Of a stretch of DNA of 64,000 bases, positions 1 to 16,149 are shown piece after piece (position 1 is the stretch's first letter; every line of letters begins with the position of its first letter). The translations under genes were made by a program, and so were the position numbers. Under the pieces are notes generated by a model, which saw only the letters and a list, made by a program, of their open reading frames with translations, was not told the origin of the DNA and did no database searches. Source of the stretch: Pegea sp. RAD2-039 (Eukaryota; Chordata; Thaliacea; Salpida; Salpidae); NCBI GenBank assembly GCA_034620365.1, contig JAQGEQ010000251.1, forward strand, positions 310,001 through 374,000, given 5' to 3'.

Positions 1-1270
1 TTACAAAGTGTTTCCAAACTTTCTTCAATATTTACAAAGTGTTTCCAAACTTTCTTCACATTTACAAAGTGTTTCCAAACCTTCTTCAACATTTACAAAG
101 TGTTTCCAAACTTTCTTCAACATTTACAAAGTGTTTCCAAACTTTCTTCAACATTTACAAAGTGTTTCCAAACTTTCTTCAACATTTACAAAGTGTTTCC
201 AAACTTTCTTCAACATTTACAAAGTGTTTCCAAACTTTCTTCAACATTTACAAAGTGTTTCCAAACTTTCTTCAACATTTACAAAGTGTTTCCAAACTTT
301 CTTCAACAAAGTGTTTCCAAACTTTAACAAAAGTGTTTCCAAACTTTCTTCGACATTTACAAAGTATTTCCAAACTTTCTTCAACATTTACAAAGTGTTT
401 CCAAACTTTCTTCAACATTTACAAAGTGTTTCCAAACTTTCTTCAACATTTACAAAGTGTTTCCAAACTTTCTTCAACATTTACAAAGTGTTTCCAAACT
501 TTCTTCAACATTTACAAAGTGTTTCCAAACTTTCTTCAACATTTACAAAGTGTTTCCAAACTTTCTTCAACATTTACAAAGTGTTTCCAAACTTTCTTCA
601 ACATTTACAAAGTGTTTCCAAACTTTCTTCAACATTTACAAAGTGTTTCCAAACTTTCTTCAACATTTACAAAGTGTTTCCAAACTTTCTTCAACATTTA
701 CAAAGTGTTTCCAAACTTTCTTCAACATTTACAAAGTGTTTCCAAACTTTCTTCAACATTTACAAAGTGTTTCCAAACTTTCTTCAACATTTACAAAGTG
801 TTTCCAAACTTTTTTCAACATTTACAAAGTGTTTCCAAACTTTCTTCAACATTTACAAAGTGTTTCCAAACTTTCTTCAACATTTACAAAGTGTTTCCAA
901 ACTTTCTTCAACATTTACAAAGTGTTTCCAAACTTTCTTCAACATTTACAAAGTGTTTCCAAACTTTCTTCAACATTTACAAAGTGTTTCCAAACTTTCT
1001 TCAACATTTACAAAGTGTTTCCAAACTTTCTTCAACATTTACAAAGTGTTTCCAAACTTTCTTCAACATTTACAAAGTGTTTCCAAACTTTCTTCAACAT
1101 TTACAAAGTGTTTCCAAACTTTTTTCAACATTTACAAAGTGTTTCCAAACTTTTTTCAACATTTACAAAGTGTTTCCAAACTTTCTTCAACATTTACAAA
1201 GTGTTTCCAAACTTTCTTTACAAAGGTGTTTCCAAACTTTCTTCAACATTTACAAAGTGTTTCCAAATTG
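1..1270. repeat. 31-bp tandem array (minisatellite) in an NNT intron
   Basis: About 41 head-to-tail copies of a 31-base unit containing CAAAGTGTTTCCAAACTTTC, starting before the window. Most copies are identical. The only irregular patch is near 300-345, with a few single-base variants elsewhere, so the array looks recently homogenised. Because 31 is not a multiple of three and the unit has no stop in these frames, the array stays open in all three forward frames and gives spurious long reading frames. The last partial unit ends about ten bases before the splice acceptor of the first NNT exon in the window, so the array forms the visible 3' part of an intron. Confidence 0.97.
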
Positions 1271-1277
1271 TTTTAAG

Positions 1278-4442
<3,165 letters not shown>

Positions 4443-6790
4443 AGTAAAGACTATTTAACAATTTAGTCAAAAATTAGTTATCAATACCTTCTAGTAGATA
4501 ATCGGTTATTTTTTTCGATCTAATTTGGTGCTGTTTGTTATTATGTAAGTGTTCAGAGTTTGTATTTAAGTTGTGAACTTTAATCCAGAATTATGTTACG
4601 TTGAAATGATTTCTTGCAATGCATTTTATCTATCTAGTGCACTTGATAAAACGTTGAACTCACACAATTAAGAACTATTGTTTTAACTATCTTTTGCCAA
4701 ACTTCTTGTTTTTGCAACATTTTCAATTAAGCTTTATTGTTTAATGACAAGTTAAGTATTTTAGAACTAATAAAAGTTAAATCTTTAAAGTATTTGTTTG
4801 TTTGCAACTGAAGTATATAATAAATATCGATTATAAGTCAAATAGTTTAGTTGGAATTTGTTTGTGAGATTTTCTATAAAAATATTTTAGTTGTAAACTT
4901 CTTCTTAAACATTCTTGAATTATTTTAACTTGAAACTTTTTCACTTTGCAATATTTAAATTTGAAAATATGAACAAAGAGATCACACAAAAACATTTTTA
5001 AAATTTTCAAAATTTATAAGTTTTTAAATCAATAAAGTTTTAGTAATCATGTATCCATCATAAAAAATTACCAACAAAATCATCAACTTTTCCTTATTTT
5101 AATATCAGATTAGATAGTTTCAATAATGTTGTTAGACAGAAACGATAAGATATTTGTTAGTGAATAAATTTTGTTCAAATAAATGCAAATTTATTAGATG
5201 GATCGAAACTTGACATTTTATTAGATTCGACTATAAGCAGACATAAGTTGTAGGTGATTTGCTTTAAATACTCAAAAAATTGAGCTGGAATCGATTTTGA
5301 GATAATTCTTTATAGCAGATGAAGATATACAAATAAATGTTTGGCTACTCAGCAGAAAGTTCTCTTGAAAAGTTTATTACAAATAAAATCTACAAAAAAA
5401 ATAAATTCACAGTAAAACTCTGACAAATTATCAACTTTTGGATATACTTCTAATATTTATCAGAAAAATTAATACAATTGTATGATTAAAAAAGAGAAAT
5501 CAGAATATTTAAGAATTTTCCTTTTTTCTGAAGATTCCTACTGTTTGATCTATTGTAGCTGTTAAACTTGGACTTTGTTTATAACAATATAAAAGTTTCT
5601 TGTAAAACTACAGATGGAAGTTTTGAATTTCTTAAGATACTTGTAGAAATTTATATATTTAGTTTTATCCTTAATTTCATAATAACTTCTAATAACTGAA
5701 ATCAATATAACTCACTATTAACTGCAACGATAGTTTTACGAGCTATGAATTAGTTTTTATTTACTTTCATCTGTCAAAATAAAAAAAGTAAAAGAACAAA
5801 CACAAAATGTAGGGTGACAAACATAAACTTTTTATTACGTTCAATTATTTGTTTACATTCTGTTAAATCTTCAAAGCATTTACTGATTAATATGTTTATT
5901 AGTAACTAGAAGACTTACTGAGCTATTTGCTTGCTGTAGAGATGTTTTATCGATTCAACTACATTTTACAAGTACTTATAATTGTAGTAATTGATTACCA
6001 TTAAAGTTATATAACTTTTTATAAAAAATTGAATTTGATGACAGCTAACAAGAACTATTTTATCTGTAGCTGACAACTTAATACAAAACTTTTGAGCAAT
6101 TTACAAATGTTTAATTAATTAACTTGAAGAGTTTGAGAAAAGTTATCTGGTTGAAAATGTTGATATTTAAAGATGAAGCCGCGTTCATGTGACCTGTTAG
6201 TATGTTTACATTATTCACTGAGAAAACCTTGAAATACTTTATCTTGCTTACAGTTAACTAGCTATTAACTAATAATATCTCTAAACACAACTTTGACTTG
6301 TATTCAGGATAAATTTACTGAACAACAATCAAATAATGTCAAATGTTTCAAAGTTGCGATTAAAAATAAATAGAAAAACTATTTTTATTAAAAGTAAAAT
6401 AAAAACTTGTTTTTAGAATTATCAAAAGGTTTTTATTAATTTATTTAGAATATATCCGAAATATATTAACAAATAAACGATCTCTCAAACAACAAATATA
6501 TTTCAATTTATTCGATATCAATAAAATAAGGAATAAGAAAATAAGACAAAGAAATTTGAATATTTTGAACTGCTTTAAAAACATTGGATTGAAGTTTAGA
6601 GTTAAAAAGATTAAATAATTGTCGATAGTTATTAAAAATCTCAATTCAGAAACAAAAAAGCTTCAAAGTGTTTCCAAATTCTTTTCTTTTAAAAAGATCA
6701 ACAAAATTGAAAAGTAAATAAAACAAAAACTTGATGAAGATGATGACGCAATACATTGGATTGAAAATACTGACAACGACGAAGAAAGAA
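4443..6790. other. Intergenic region between convergent genes
   Basis: A+T-rich DNA between the stop codons of NNT (+) and SLC12A9 (-), so it holds both 3' UTRs. AATAAA-type poly(A) signals occur near 4769 and 4819 for NNT. Short open frames here, such as 6441-6644 on the minus strand, are Phe/Leu/Ile/Lys-rich and look like chance. The one odd item is a single copy of the 31-bp satellite core at 6664-6680. Confidence 0.7.
6664..6702 (+). repeat. Solitary monomer-like copy of the 31-bp satellite boundary
   Basis: CAAAGTGTTTCCAAATT at 6664-6680 matches the last unit of the array at 1254-1270 exactly, including its variant TT ending. It is followed after a short A/T stretch by GATCAAC, as at the NNT exon edge (1283-1289). 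It may be an ancestral unit or a dispersed copy of the array-exon junction. Confidence 0.5.
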
Positions 6791-9700
6791 TTAAACTGAT
6801 ATTACATGAGATACTCCATGAATAAAAAGAGTGGGACCTAGTTGGTCACTTAATCTTGTCATCATATCGACATAATCTGCATAATTATGAGCATCCGAAG
6901 GAGGTGGTGGAAGATAAAGGAAAGACACAGCAGTTCTGTTCATCAGGGCTAGTTGTTCCCGGATCACTAAATTTGCACTCTGTGTTTGAAGAAGATGTTA
7001 GAAATTTGCAAATGAATCGATAACTAACTTGTAGGTAAGCATTCCGCTGGTTGAATGAGATCTTATTAGGAGAGGCACCAGATAAATGACTTGCTCCGTT
7101 AAATTGGATCAGTTTAATGTCTGCTTTGATTCGAACAGCTTGAAGAAATTCCTGAAGAAGATTAGATGAATGATGAGAAGAAGAAGAAGAACACAAACTT
7201 GTATCTCGGTGATCGTAAGACTTCGTTCATCACTTTCAACCACATAAATTCTCAATTTACTAAACTTTTTCCACGTTTGAGACATATTCAAGACACAAGC
7301 CATTTGCATAAGGAAGATACAAGTAGTATCAAAGAAGGAACTGGGTTTACTCGACTGTAAGATAATCATATTAGCGATGAAGATGAAGATCTGATCATTT
7401 TACGTTTAAAGTGACGGGTTCTGATGATAATAGAGGTTTTAGAAGATCAACCGCCCAGACATCAATATAATAAGGTTTCTCCTTCATCATCTGCTCCTTG
7501 TTCATCTACGGACACAAGATTCAAGAGATGTAAGATCTTAAGAGGATCTTACTTGATCAAAGTATCTCGCCAGACACACATTTTTCCTCATCTTTAATGC
7601 ATCGGCGATGATATTGACGTAATCCACAACTTCAAAATTGTGACGGCGATCTTCTGCACTCTTTTCATCTTGAATTGAAAAGAACAAGGAAGTGATGGTG
7701 TTGATATGATCATCTTGTGAGATATCTTCCACAGATCTAAGATCATCATCACTACATCATCATCTTCATCATCTTTATCTCAAATCTTACTCTGATGTCT
7801 TCCTCTTGAACAAGTTAATCTCCTTAAAAGTGTCTCTCTGAGGACTGTCGTCATAGAAACCCATCACTAAGGTATTTGGTTTCATTCCTCCTAAACCTGA
7901 TGAACAATTAAGATGACGTCAGTGATGCTGTGACGTCATCAGCGGTTTTGATAGGTGAAAGGTTAATAAGAGCAAGTTAGTAGGTGGAAACAGGAAATGT
8001 GTTTGTTGTGTTTGTTGTGTGACCTTCTGTATGATGTTACAGAAATTGGTTTGAAAGTTGTAGATGGTCGCTACGTTGGTTTGAAAGTTGTAGATGGTCG
8101 CTACTTTGGTTTGAAAGTTGTAGATGGTCGCTACTTTGGGTTTGAAAGTTGTAGATGGTCGCTACTTAGGTTTGAAAGTTGTAGATGGTCGCTACTTTGG
8201 TTTGAAAGTTGTAGATGGTCGCTACTTTGGGTTTGAAAGTTGTAGATGGTCGCTACTTTGGGTTTGAAGTTGTAGATGGTCGCTACTTTGGTTTGAAAGT
8301 TGTAGATGGTCGCTACTTTGGGTTTGAAAGTTGTAGATGGTCGCTACTTTGGTTTGAAAGTTGTAGATGGTCGCTACTTTGGGTTTGAAAGTTGTACATG
8401 ATCGCTACTACCTGATAATCGAAGCAAGTTTTCGGTTCCATCTCTCACACTACGAGATAATGTAAGCTCCACAAAAGCTTTTACACCGATTCTGTCCACA
8501 AAATTCAACCAGTGGTTGTATTGTGGACCCAAAAAATCATCTTTAACATCAGATAAATGTCCCACACTAACATGACCCAGGACATAAAGACCTAATAACA
8601 ATATTTTAATGATTATAGATCTTCAGTGATGTAGACTAACCAGATTTCTTGATCGCATTGATGAAGCCAATCAACTGACAGCAACTTCGAGGGTTCTTGA
8701 CCATCAGAAGGATTTGTGGACGCCAAAACTTAACATGTTCTTTCCTAACATCCAACATCAACATGTATTTACGGACCTATCATCAAAACATTAAAATAGA
8801 AACTGAAGTTGGTCACGTGATGTACTTTGAACTTTGCTAAAACTTGTTTAGGGAATAAACAAACATAAAGAAAACAAATAACTGAATAAGGATTTTAATC
8901 AAAAATATGTTGAAGATAATTACAAAGCCACTTTATCAACGACTAATTGATGATAAGAATAGTTTAATCATCACATAACACAGTCAGAAAAAAGTTTTTC
9001 TACAAGTCTATGATACATCGAAAAATAATTTGTAAACAGAAAACAACTTACTTGGTGAAAGATGAGAGCCTGACTGATGTAACCCCAGGCAGAATCAACT
9101 GCCCGGTAGTGAATTACAGCTACTAGTGCTAACATAACCACAAAACTTAATGAAGTTATGATTGGTTGAATTAAGAACATCATAACAACACAACTGACAA
9201 AACCAAGTAAACATGTATGCCAGGAAAAGAATTGGAAACTTGGTCTACAAAATTGTTTGAAAGATTTAATAATAAAAAAAGGTATTTTTTAAATAATCGA
9301 GTTTTAATCAATTCACAAATTACTGTTTAGTGACGTGCTACAACGTCAGCTACTACGTCATGTGTCTAGGTATAAATTGAACATTTCAATAATAGCTTGG
9401 TTTAGTTTTAAAGTTTTTGTTCAAATGAAGTTAATGATTAGCAGTAATTTTGTTTGTGTAAAATTAGACATCCGCTTATGAAAAGATAAATTTGTTATAG
9501 GGTTTTATCAACCTACGTAAAGTTAATTAAATGTCACAATAAACTTAAAGTTTCAAATAATTCACTTCGACTAAAAACTAACCTGAAATTAGGAGCTGAT
9601 GCCCATTCTAGGGCTAGACATGATAGATCAGTGGCTGCATAAGAGAACAAGAAAAAAATTGTAACAATTGGTGCGATTTTGCTAACACCGCCAACAAATA

Positions 9701-12468
9701 AGGTAAGTTGGACAAGTATCCACGAAATGACGACCGCTACTATTGGATTTCCGTCCTTAGTAGTCCACTTGACTTTTTCAAACAATTTGCCTGAAAATGA
9801 TGTAAAAATTGAAGTGAAAATAAATTAAATGTAAATAGAAGCAACTAATTGAATAAAACTGAATTAGTAGATAACAATATATATAAATAGTTGACAATTG
9901 AAACATCTACAAGCTCGATAGAAGATTGTGGGTGTTTAATCACGTGACATCTAGAGAAAACCTTTTTGAAATGCGTTCTAAACATGACAGTTACAAAAAT
10001 CGTAAATAAGGAAATTGATTGAACAATAGAAGATGAATAATGGTATAATTAAAAGAAAAACTTTTTTTGAATTATAAACTAATAATGAAGAAGATGAAAA
10101 TATTTGATATAGAGAAGATGAAAATGACTCAGAGAAAGATTTACCAAAGATGTCATCATTTGAAAGTTGTTGTAAGATCCGTGAAGCTCCAATCAAACAG
10201 CTGAGAGCTGCTGACATAGAAGAAAAGAAAACTCCAATAGCAACAAAAGGAGGCCAGACATTGATGGTTAGTAAGAAACTGTAACTACATTGAAGGATCT
10301 CTCTGCAGATAAACAGTCTTACAGATCTTCATCATATGAGATCGTTGAGGACCTACCTCGGAGTTGAAGCACTGATGAGGATCATGAAGATGAGATAGAC
10401 GAGAAACGTCACGACACATGCAGCGATAGTTCCAACAGGTATCGATCTACTAGGGTCTTTCAGCTCTCCTGAAATAAAATTGAAATGTTATATGGAAGAG
10501 AAAAGTCACAAGCAAGTGGAAGCAGGCAAGAAGATGTGAGAGTTGAAAGAGATCAGCGGATTTCTTCACTTCAAAAAGATGATTTGAAAAATGAAGTATG
10601 GAATAAATTGAGGTTTACCTGACATATTAGCACCAGCCATAATTCCTGTACAACCATTGAACAGAACAGCAAAAACAGTAATAAAATTTTGAGATATGTC
10701 AGTTGTGTAATCAATTGTGGTTTGACCTGATAATGGTTGTTATTAACACAGTAAGATAAATTTTTACAAACTTATGAATGGAACTGACTGCCACTTATAG
10801 TGTAGCTGGAAGTAATCAAGATACATGCTAAAAATGAACTGAAAACATGCAGCATTTTGTTCAAGCAAAATGGTGAACAACTTGTTGGAGATATATCTCA
10901 CCATGAGCCCTTCTTTCACCAACCAAAGTACAAATGATTAATAGACCGTGCTTACAAGTGAAAAAAAGTGAAAATATCTGTATAAAGTCATGTGGCTCTC
11001 TCACATCAATGCCAATTCCATATTCAGCTGTATATATCAACTAATTTGATTGTATTTGTTCCATATTATATTCGTTATATTAGTCATTTCAGTCTGTATG
11101 CTCTTTAATTAATTAGTGGAATTAGTTGTCATTATAGATTAAGTAAATGAAATTACAAATGAATAATTAATTTCATTAATGAAAGTTTTAATTAAATATA
11201 AAGATATTCAACTAGAAGCTATGTTGAAACACAAAGCATACAAATTTCAAACTAATACTTATTATAAAAAATAAAATAGATAAAAGTACAAAAAAACTAA
11301 ATACAAACAAAAACATCAAACTAAATATTAATTCAATCATAATACAACAATTTAATAACCAAAATAATCAATAAATTGGATAGGGGTGGACAGTCAGTTT
11401 CCATTTAAAAATGATACAAGTAATAACTTACTTTTCAAATTGCCTTTTAATGTATTAAAATCAAGACCTGTATAATTAACTTGTATTGTCAAATTACTTT
11501 GACAGCCAGCTTCAATTGGTGAAGTAACAAAGAAACTAAAAGTTTGAAATACAATAAGTTTTTCAGAAAAATTGTTTATGATGAGTACAAACCTTACAAT
11601 AACTGAAGATATTGAAACCATAACTACAAGAAAGATGATGAAAGTGGCTTTCGCATAGATTGTAGCCCCAACAAGACAAATAACAAAGCAGGCAAGTAGA
11701 ATTATAGAACCATACAAATAGTTCCATGAATAACTACTTTTGAGGACATTGCTGTAAAAATTCTTAGTAGAAAAACAATTGGATATTTTTTTTCAAATAC
11801 TTACTCTACAAGTAAACCACCGCTGCCAAAATATGATGTAATTGCTTCAACCATTCCAAACACGTATAAAGCTGTTGCTGCAACATTAGCTAAAAAGAAC
11901 ATCAACCCAATAGCTCCACCAAATTCAGGACCTAACGCTCGGCTAATCATATCTATAAATTGAAAACTTGTCACTAAAACGTCGTGTAATGACATAGTCA
12001 TTAAAATCCATTCATAAATTTAAGTATCAAGTTGACAATTACAGGAATATTTGAAACTTACAATAGGCACCTCCACCTTCAACCGCCCCATTAGTCGAGA
12101 TCGCACAAATTGACAAAATTGTCAATAAAATAATGACATAAGCAAGAATTAACATAGCCAAACTCTCATAAAGACCCGCTTGTCCAATAATAAACCCCAT
12201 TCGCAGAAACAAGATAACACTGAACATAGAAAGACAACATGGTACTACCACACCATAGAATGTGGATAAGCTACGGATGCTAGACTGTTGACTCTGTTGA
12301 ATAGAGGGTTGCTTGTAGATAAATTTAATTTAGAAAGATAAATTCAAAAAATTGATTGGAAGTACTTACATCAGGTGGTTCAACTATACTGCATAATCGA
12401 ATCTGGTGTTGTTTAGAGCTCAATGAATCAGAGTTAATTAGATGATCCTGGTCAGATCTTTTTGTCAT
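6791..12468 (-). CDS. SLC12A9: SLC12A9-type cation-chloride cotransporter family member, complete
   Basis: An 18-exon gene for 904 aa (human SLC12A9 is about 914). Coding exons in order: 12370-12468, 12062-12311, 11805-11952, 11593-11751, 11432-11535, 10619-10726, 10357-10468, 10145-10302, 9583-9790, 9052-9244, 8641-8776, 8412-8591, 7791-7896, 7553-7736, 7404-7505, 7199-7354, 7029-7151, 6791-6979. They sum to 2715 bases with no internal stop. A short polar N-terminus precedes a 12-helix APC-type membrane domain ([67 protein letters not shown]). The large cytosolic C-terminal domain follows ([44 protein letters not shown], end [15 protein letters not shown]). This pattern is that of SLC12A9 (CIP1), not of NKCC/KCC. 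The family member is endolysosomal with proposed ammonium transport, which is family knowledge and not shown here. The start ATG is the first in frame. Confidence 0.95.
8046..8410. repeat. 30/31-bp tandem array inside SLC12A9 intron 12
   Basis: Twelve copies of a 30-31 base unit containing GAAAGTTGTAGATGGTCGCT. The last copy is a variant that runs directly into the exon 8412-8591 boundary, so it supplies the 5' splice site (minus strand GTAGTAGCGATC). Every other copy carries the related minus-strand string AAAGTAGCGACC. The intron is 515 bases (7897-8411), while its neighbours are 47-54. Confidence 0.95.
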
Positions 12469-14309
12469 CGTTAATTTCTAATTTAAAACACTTTAATTCT
12501 TATAATATTACATCAACAGTGTTTTGAAGGATTAAAAAAATTGAGCTAGTTGAAAATCAAAATATATGCTGAAATAATAATTTCACAAACAAACATTATG
12601 TAAAGAAGATAAACAACAAAAATTGGAACTAACTTTGCCATGAAATAAAAACTTAAATTCTAGAATAAAGTCAAAATAAACAGATGTTAGTTATCATAAA
12701 CAAACAAAATCGTATTTTCATTACTCTTAAAACAAATTTTATGATTAAATTAGCATTTTTATGGAAATTTACAGTAATGAATGAAACATAAAAGTATAAA
12801 TTTTCTGAAATGTTTTGACACCTATTAAAAACAACAAGCAAACATAAACTTGAACATAAACTTGTATTTAATATAATTTTTATTATATAAAAACATCTTT
12901 GTAAAGAGTTAACTAACTTAAATTTATATTAGAAAACTTATAAACATTCTAAATAAACTATTAAAACTTAACTAGATTAATTTATATCATGTTTTCTTTT
13001 AAAAAGTTTGTTTTATAATGCATGAATAATGTAATAAATAAAAAATTGAAATTAATAAGTGTTTTCTAAATACTAAAACAATTTTACAATATTACATGTC
13101 AATTACTAACAACTCAAGGTTGATCAGTCCAAAGAAATCAAAGCAGACTACTGAAACATGCTTAAACCACAGAATAATAAAATTTAATATCAAAAGAAAC
13201 TTAATAATGGACAATTACAAACCATTAATTCTATAAATTTGTCCATGATGTAGATATCAACCAACCATTGAAAAATTACACTTTTAAAGAAAATCAACTA
13301 TATAAGCATTTGTACTAGTAATAAGTAAGAAATTAAAAACTTTAAAATAATCAATATTTACTTTAAAAAATAATTATACATAGAACAATTTGAAGCTATT
13401 TTAAATTTAAAAAAAAATCAATTATATTTTTTAGATAATAGTTTTATGAATGATTGAATTATAAGTTTCATCATTCTAAAAATATAAAAATACAATGCAA
13501 AAAAAAATTATTTTTATCATCAACAATAAGATAGCTGATATCTAAGAATTTTAAAATAAAAGATTTCTATCATAGCAACAATTAAAAAACTATTTTTTTA
13601 ATTTTATGGTTTATGCGCTAAATTTGATAATTATTAATATACTTTTTTAATATATGCTTTAAAAAATAAAGGAAATAAACAAATTTATAACCAAGCTATA
13701 ATTATTTAAAATTGAAGTTTTTAAATTTAATCAAATTTGCTCTAAAATTTTAAAAACACATCTTATTGTAAATTTGAAAATCTTAAGAATTAAAACTCTT
13801 AATAAATTATCAAACCAAAATGTTTTAAAATTATTTGCTACTTCTGCTTAAAGTAAACAAATCAAAAAGCCTATCAATAAATCCAGCAACACTTAGGAAG
13901 GAATAAAGCTATTAAATATGTAAAATGTGACTTTGTATTGTTTACTACTTGCGGATTTTATAAATTATCAAGGTTGCCAAATAATTAACATAATCTTTAA
14001 GTCAGCTGGTGTTTTCTTGAAAACTTAATGAAAAAAATAAAATTATAAAAGTAAAAATCTATGTATATTTAGTCAATTAACACAAAAATCAACACAAAGC
14101 TAAATTTAAAAACTGTATTACTTTAAAGTTAATTTTAGTCTAAGCTTTAATTGCCGTTTAGATAGTTAAGATTATATTTAATGAAAAAAGATTTGGTTTA
14201 TGTCTTAAATAATCATCAATTAAGAAACTCAAGCTTTGATTAAAATTCTTTTAAGTAATAGAATAAGTTTAATAAATAATCTTTGCAAGCAAACTCTGTT
14301 AATCAAAAT
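12469..14309. other. Upstream A+T-rich intergenic DNA
   Basis: Region 5' of SLC12A9. It is extremely A+T-rich with many homopolymer runs. I see no coding-like stretch and no recognisable promoter element. Confidence 0.6.
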
Positions 14310-14690
14310 CATCGTCAGTCGGATTTGAATTCCACCACCGTTGAAAACTCTTTCTAGCCACCTATCCGGCATGGAAAGTATCCTCCCCTGTGCAACTAAC
14401 TCGTTGAACTTTATGTCATTGTTGCAGGTTACTAGACTGTGTCACCGAACAGCAGATATGAAATTAAGAGGGGATAGCTAACTTTAAGTATATTCAAACT
14501 CAACGTGGATACTAAGTACATTAGCCTACATACACATTCAACCGTCTTATAGCGATGGTTGCAGAAGGAAGCCACGAGAAGCCACAGATACGGTTTAGCT
14601 TATATATGAAGGTACAGGGTATGAATCACCTTCGCCATGCGAAAGCTCAAAAGTTCGTATAGGCCAATAAAAGTCAACATCTGTAGGCCT
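14310..14690. repeat. Unclassified GC-richer repeat-like block
   Basis: About 380 bases with markedly higher G+C than the flanks and no usable reading frame. It ends immediately before the LINE tail at 14697. The minus strand near 14320-14380 has a possible tRNA-like end (ATTCAAATCC with a complementary AGTCGGAT-like arm), hinting at a SINE, but I cannot fold it convincingly. It most likely belongs to the same cluster of decayed retroelements as the next entries. Confidence 0.4.
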
Positions 14691-14696
14691 TTTTCT

Positions 14697-15060
14697 TATT
14701 TATTTATTTATTTATTTCAATAAATGTGAAGGAGGGTGACTGAAGAGAGTACCTCCTGCTAACACACATTCTCACAAATAATATCTAGTTAAAAATATAA
14801 GAGACAAAAGTTGTAACACAAGGCATTTCAGTGGTCCTCAAAGCATGAAACAGTGAACCATTACATAGAATGTTGAAGAAAAGTGAACAAGGTTCACATC
14901 TTAGAAATGACAATGTTGGTAACGTTAAAACAGTTCAACTTCTGCTTGAACAATGCGAGTGATTCTGACATGACAATGTCTGATGGCAGCTGGTTCCAAG
15001 TACTAATTGTGCAGATTAAGCAAAAAATTCGTTCTGATTAACCTACCAGGTGAAATGGGC
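14697..15060 (-). mobile_element. LINE 3' end, copy 1
   Basis: On the minus strand the end of a non-LTR ORF2 reads STWNQLPSDIVMSESLALFK and continues with QKLN. A stop, a 3' UTR including CACCCTCCTTCACATTTATT and an (AATA)n tail at 14697-14716 follow. This is the WNxLP..V..S..LFK ending common to CR1/L2/Jockey-like LINE proteins. It matches the copies at 33903 and 34640 over the UTR and the coding end, so these are three members of one family. It is 5' truncated. Confidence 0.85.
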
Positions 15061-15084
15061 TTATTAAGATGTAGTGTTTGTAGT

Positions 15085-15420
15085 CTGAGTTGATATAACT
15101 TTCTAAATTTCTACGTCATCGGCGAAAAGCAGTCACGTATGGTGATCGTTTTCACCTAGATCTTCTCTTTTACAAGTGATGTATGGAAAATATTTCCGTC
15201 AGATCTTGAATGAAGACAGACTTCTTCAGTAGACGTATAAAACCCATTTCTTAGTAAAATTTAAAAAATCTTATAAAGCGTTGGAGCAAGGAAATATCCC
15301 TGTTTTACTCCGTTTTTGATGGCAAATGGTTCAGAGTAGCTTTTATCATATTAGACTGTTGCCTTAGTGTTCATTTGAAATTATTTCACCAGGCTAGAGG
15401 CTCGGTATGCCAATCTTCAA
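15085..15420 (-). mobile_element. Decayed fragment of a second LINE reverse transcriptase
   Basis: The minus strand encodes KNGVKQGYFLAPTLYKIF followed by a region resembling the usual YIRxRSDGxLF motif of the same reverse transcriptase family (seen as LHSRSDGNIFH). Several stops interrupt it. It lies directly upstream of, and in the same orientation as, the LINE 3' end at 14697-15060, but its motif style suggests another LINE family. Confidence 0.6.
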
Positions 15421-16149
15421 CAGTATCGAAAACATATTATTATTATCTAATATTAAGTTCAGTATTTTCTAGTATATTTTTTTCATAGTATAAATAGTAT
15501 GAATGATTTTTTTTTTGAAAATTGACCTAATTTTATCAGACCTCTTTTTTTGACTCATTTATTCAGTAAACTTTATGCCATAGCAAACGGGAAATTAATT
15601 TTAACTGACAACCGGGGATTTCCCACTTTAAAATTTGAAATTATTTGGGTTGTTCACTAGACGACAATAAAATTATTAAATTCCTTATTCAGTATTTTTG
15701 CCAAATATTATTAGAGACAACTTTTAATAGAGATTACTATTCTAATTTTCAATTATAATTGTATAAATTATTCTTATTTTACCTATGATGTAGCTATTTT
15801 AATACAATTTTTTATTTGTAAACAGTATCCATGTTAAAATAATTTTTAGTGATCAACAATAACTTAAAAGTTTTATATCTCAAGAAGTTAAATAAATTTT
15901 CTGATATATAGTTTTATTTTCATGTATACGTTTCAAATTTTTTCATTCATTCGTCTTGGTTCTCTTTTAAATAATTTAGTTTGTTGCATATTTTTTATTT
16001 AACAAAAACAATTTATTAAATGACATTTAAATTTGTTTACATTGAGACAAAATATTTTCGTTTGGTAATATTAGAGTAGCTAAATTAAAATTTATATATC
16101 CTGAAAACTGCTTTCTCTAAAAACTACAAATATTTTTAGCTGCATCAAA
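15421..16149. other. Upstream intergenic DNA of the kizuna-like gene
   Basis: A+T-rich sequence with no coding-like stretch. It must contain the promoter and 5' UTR of the gene starting at 16150, but no element can be named with confidence. Confidence 0.5.
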
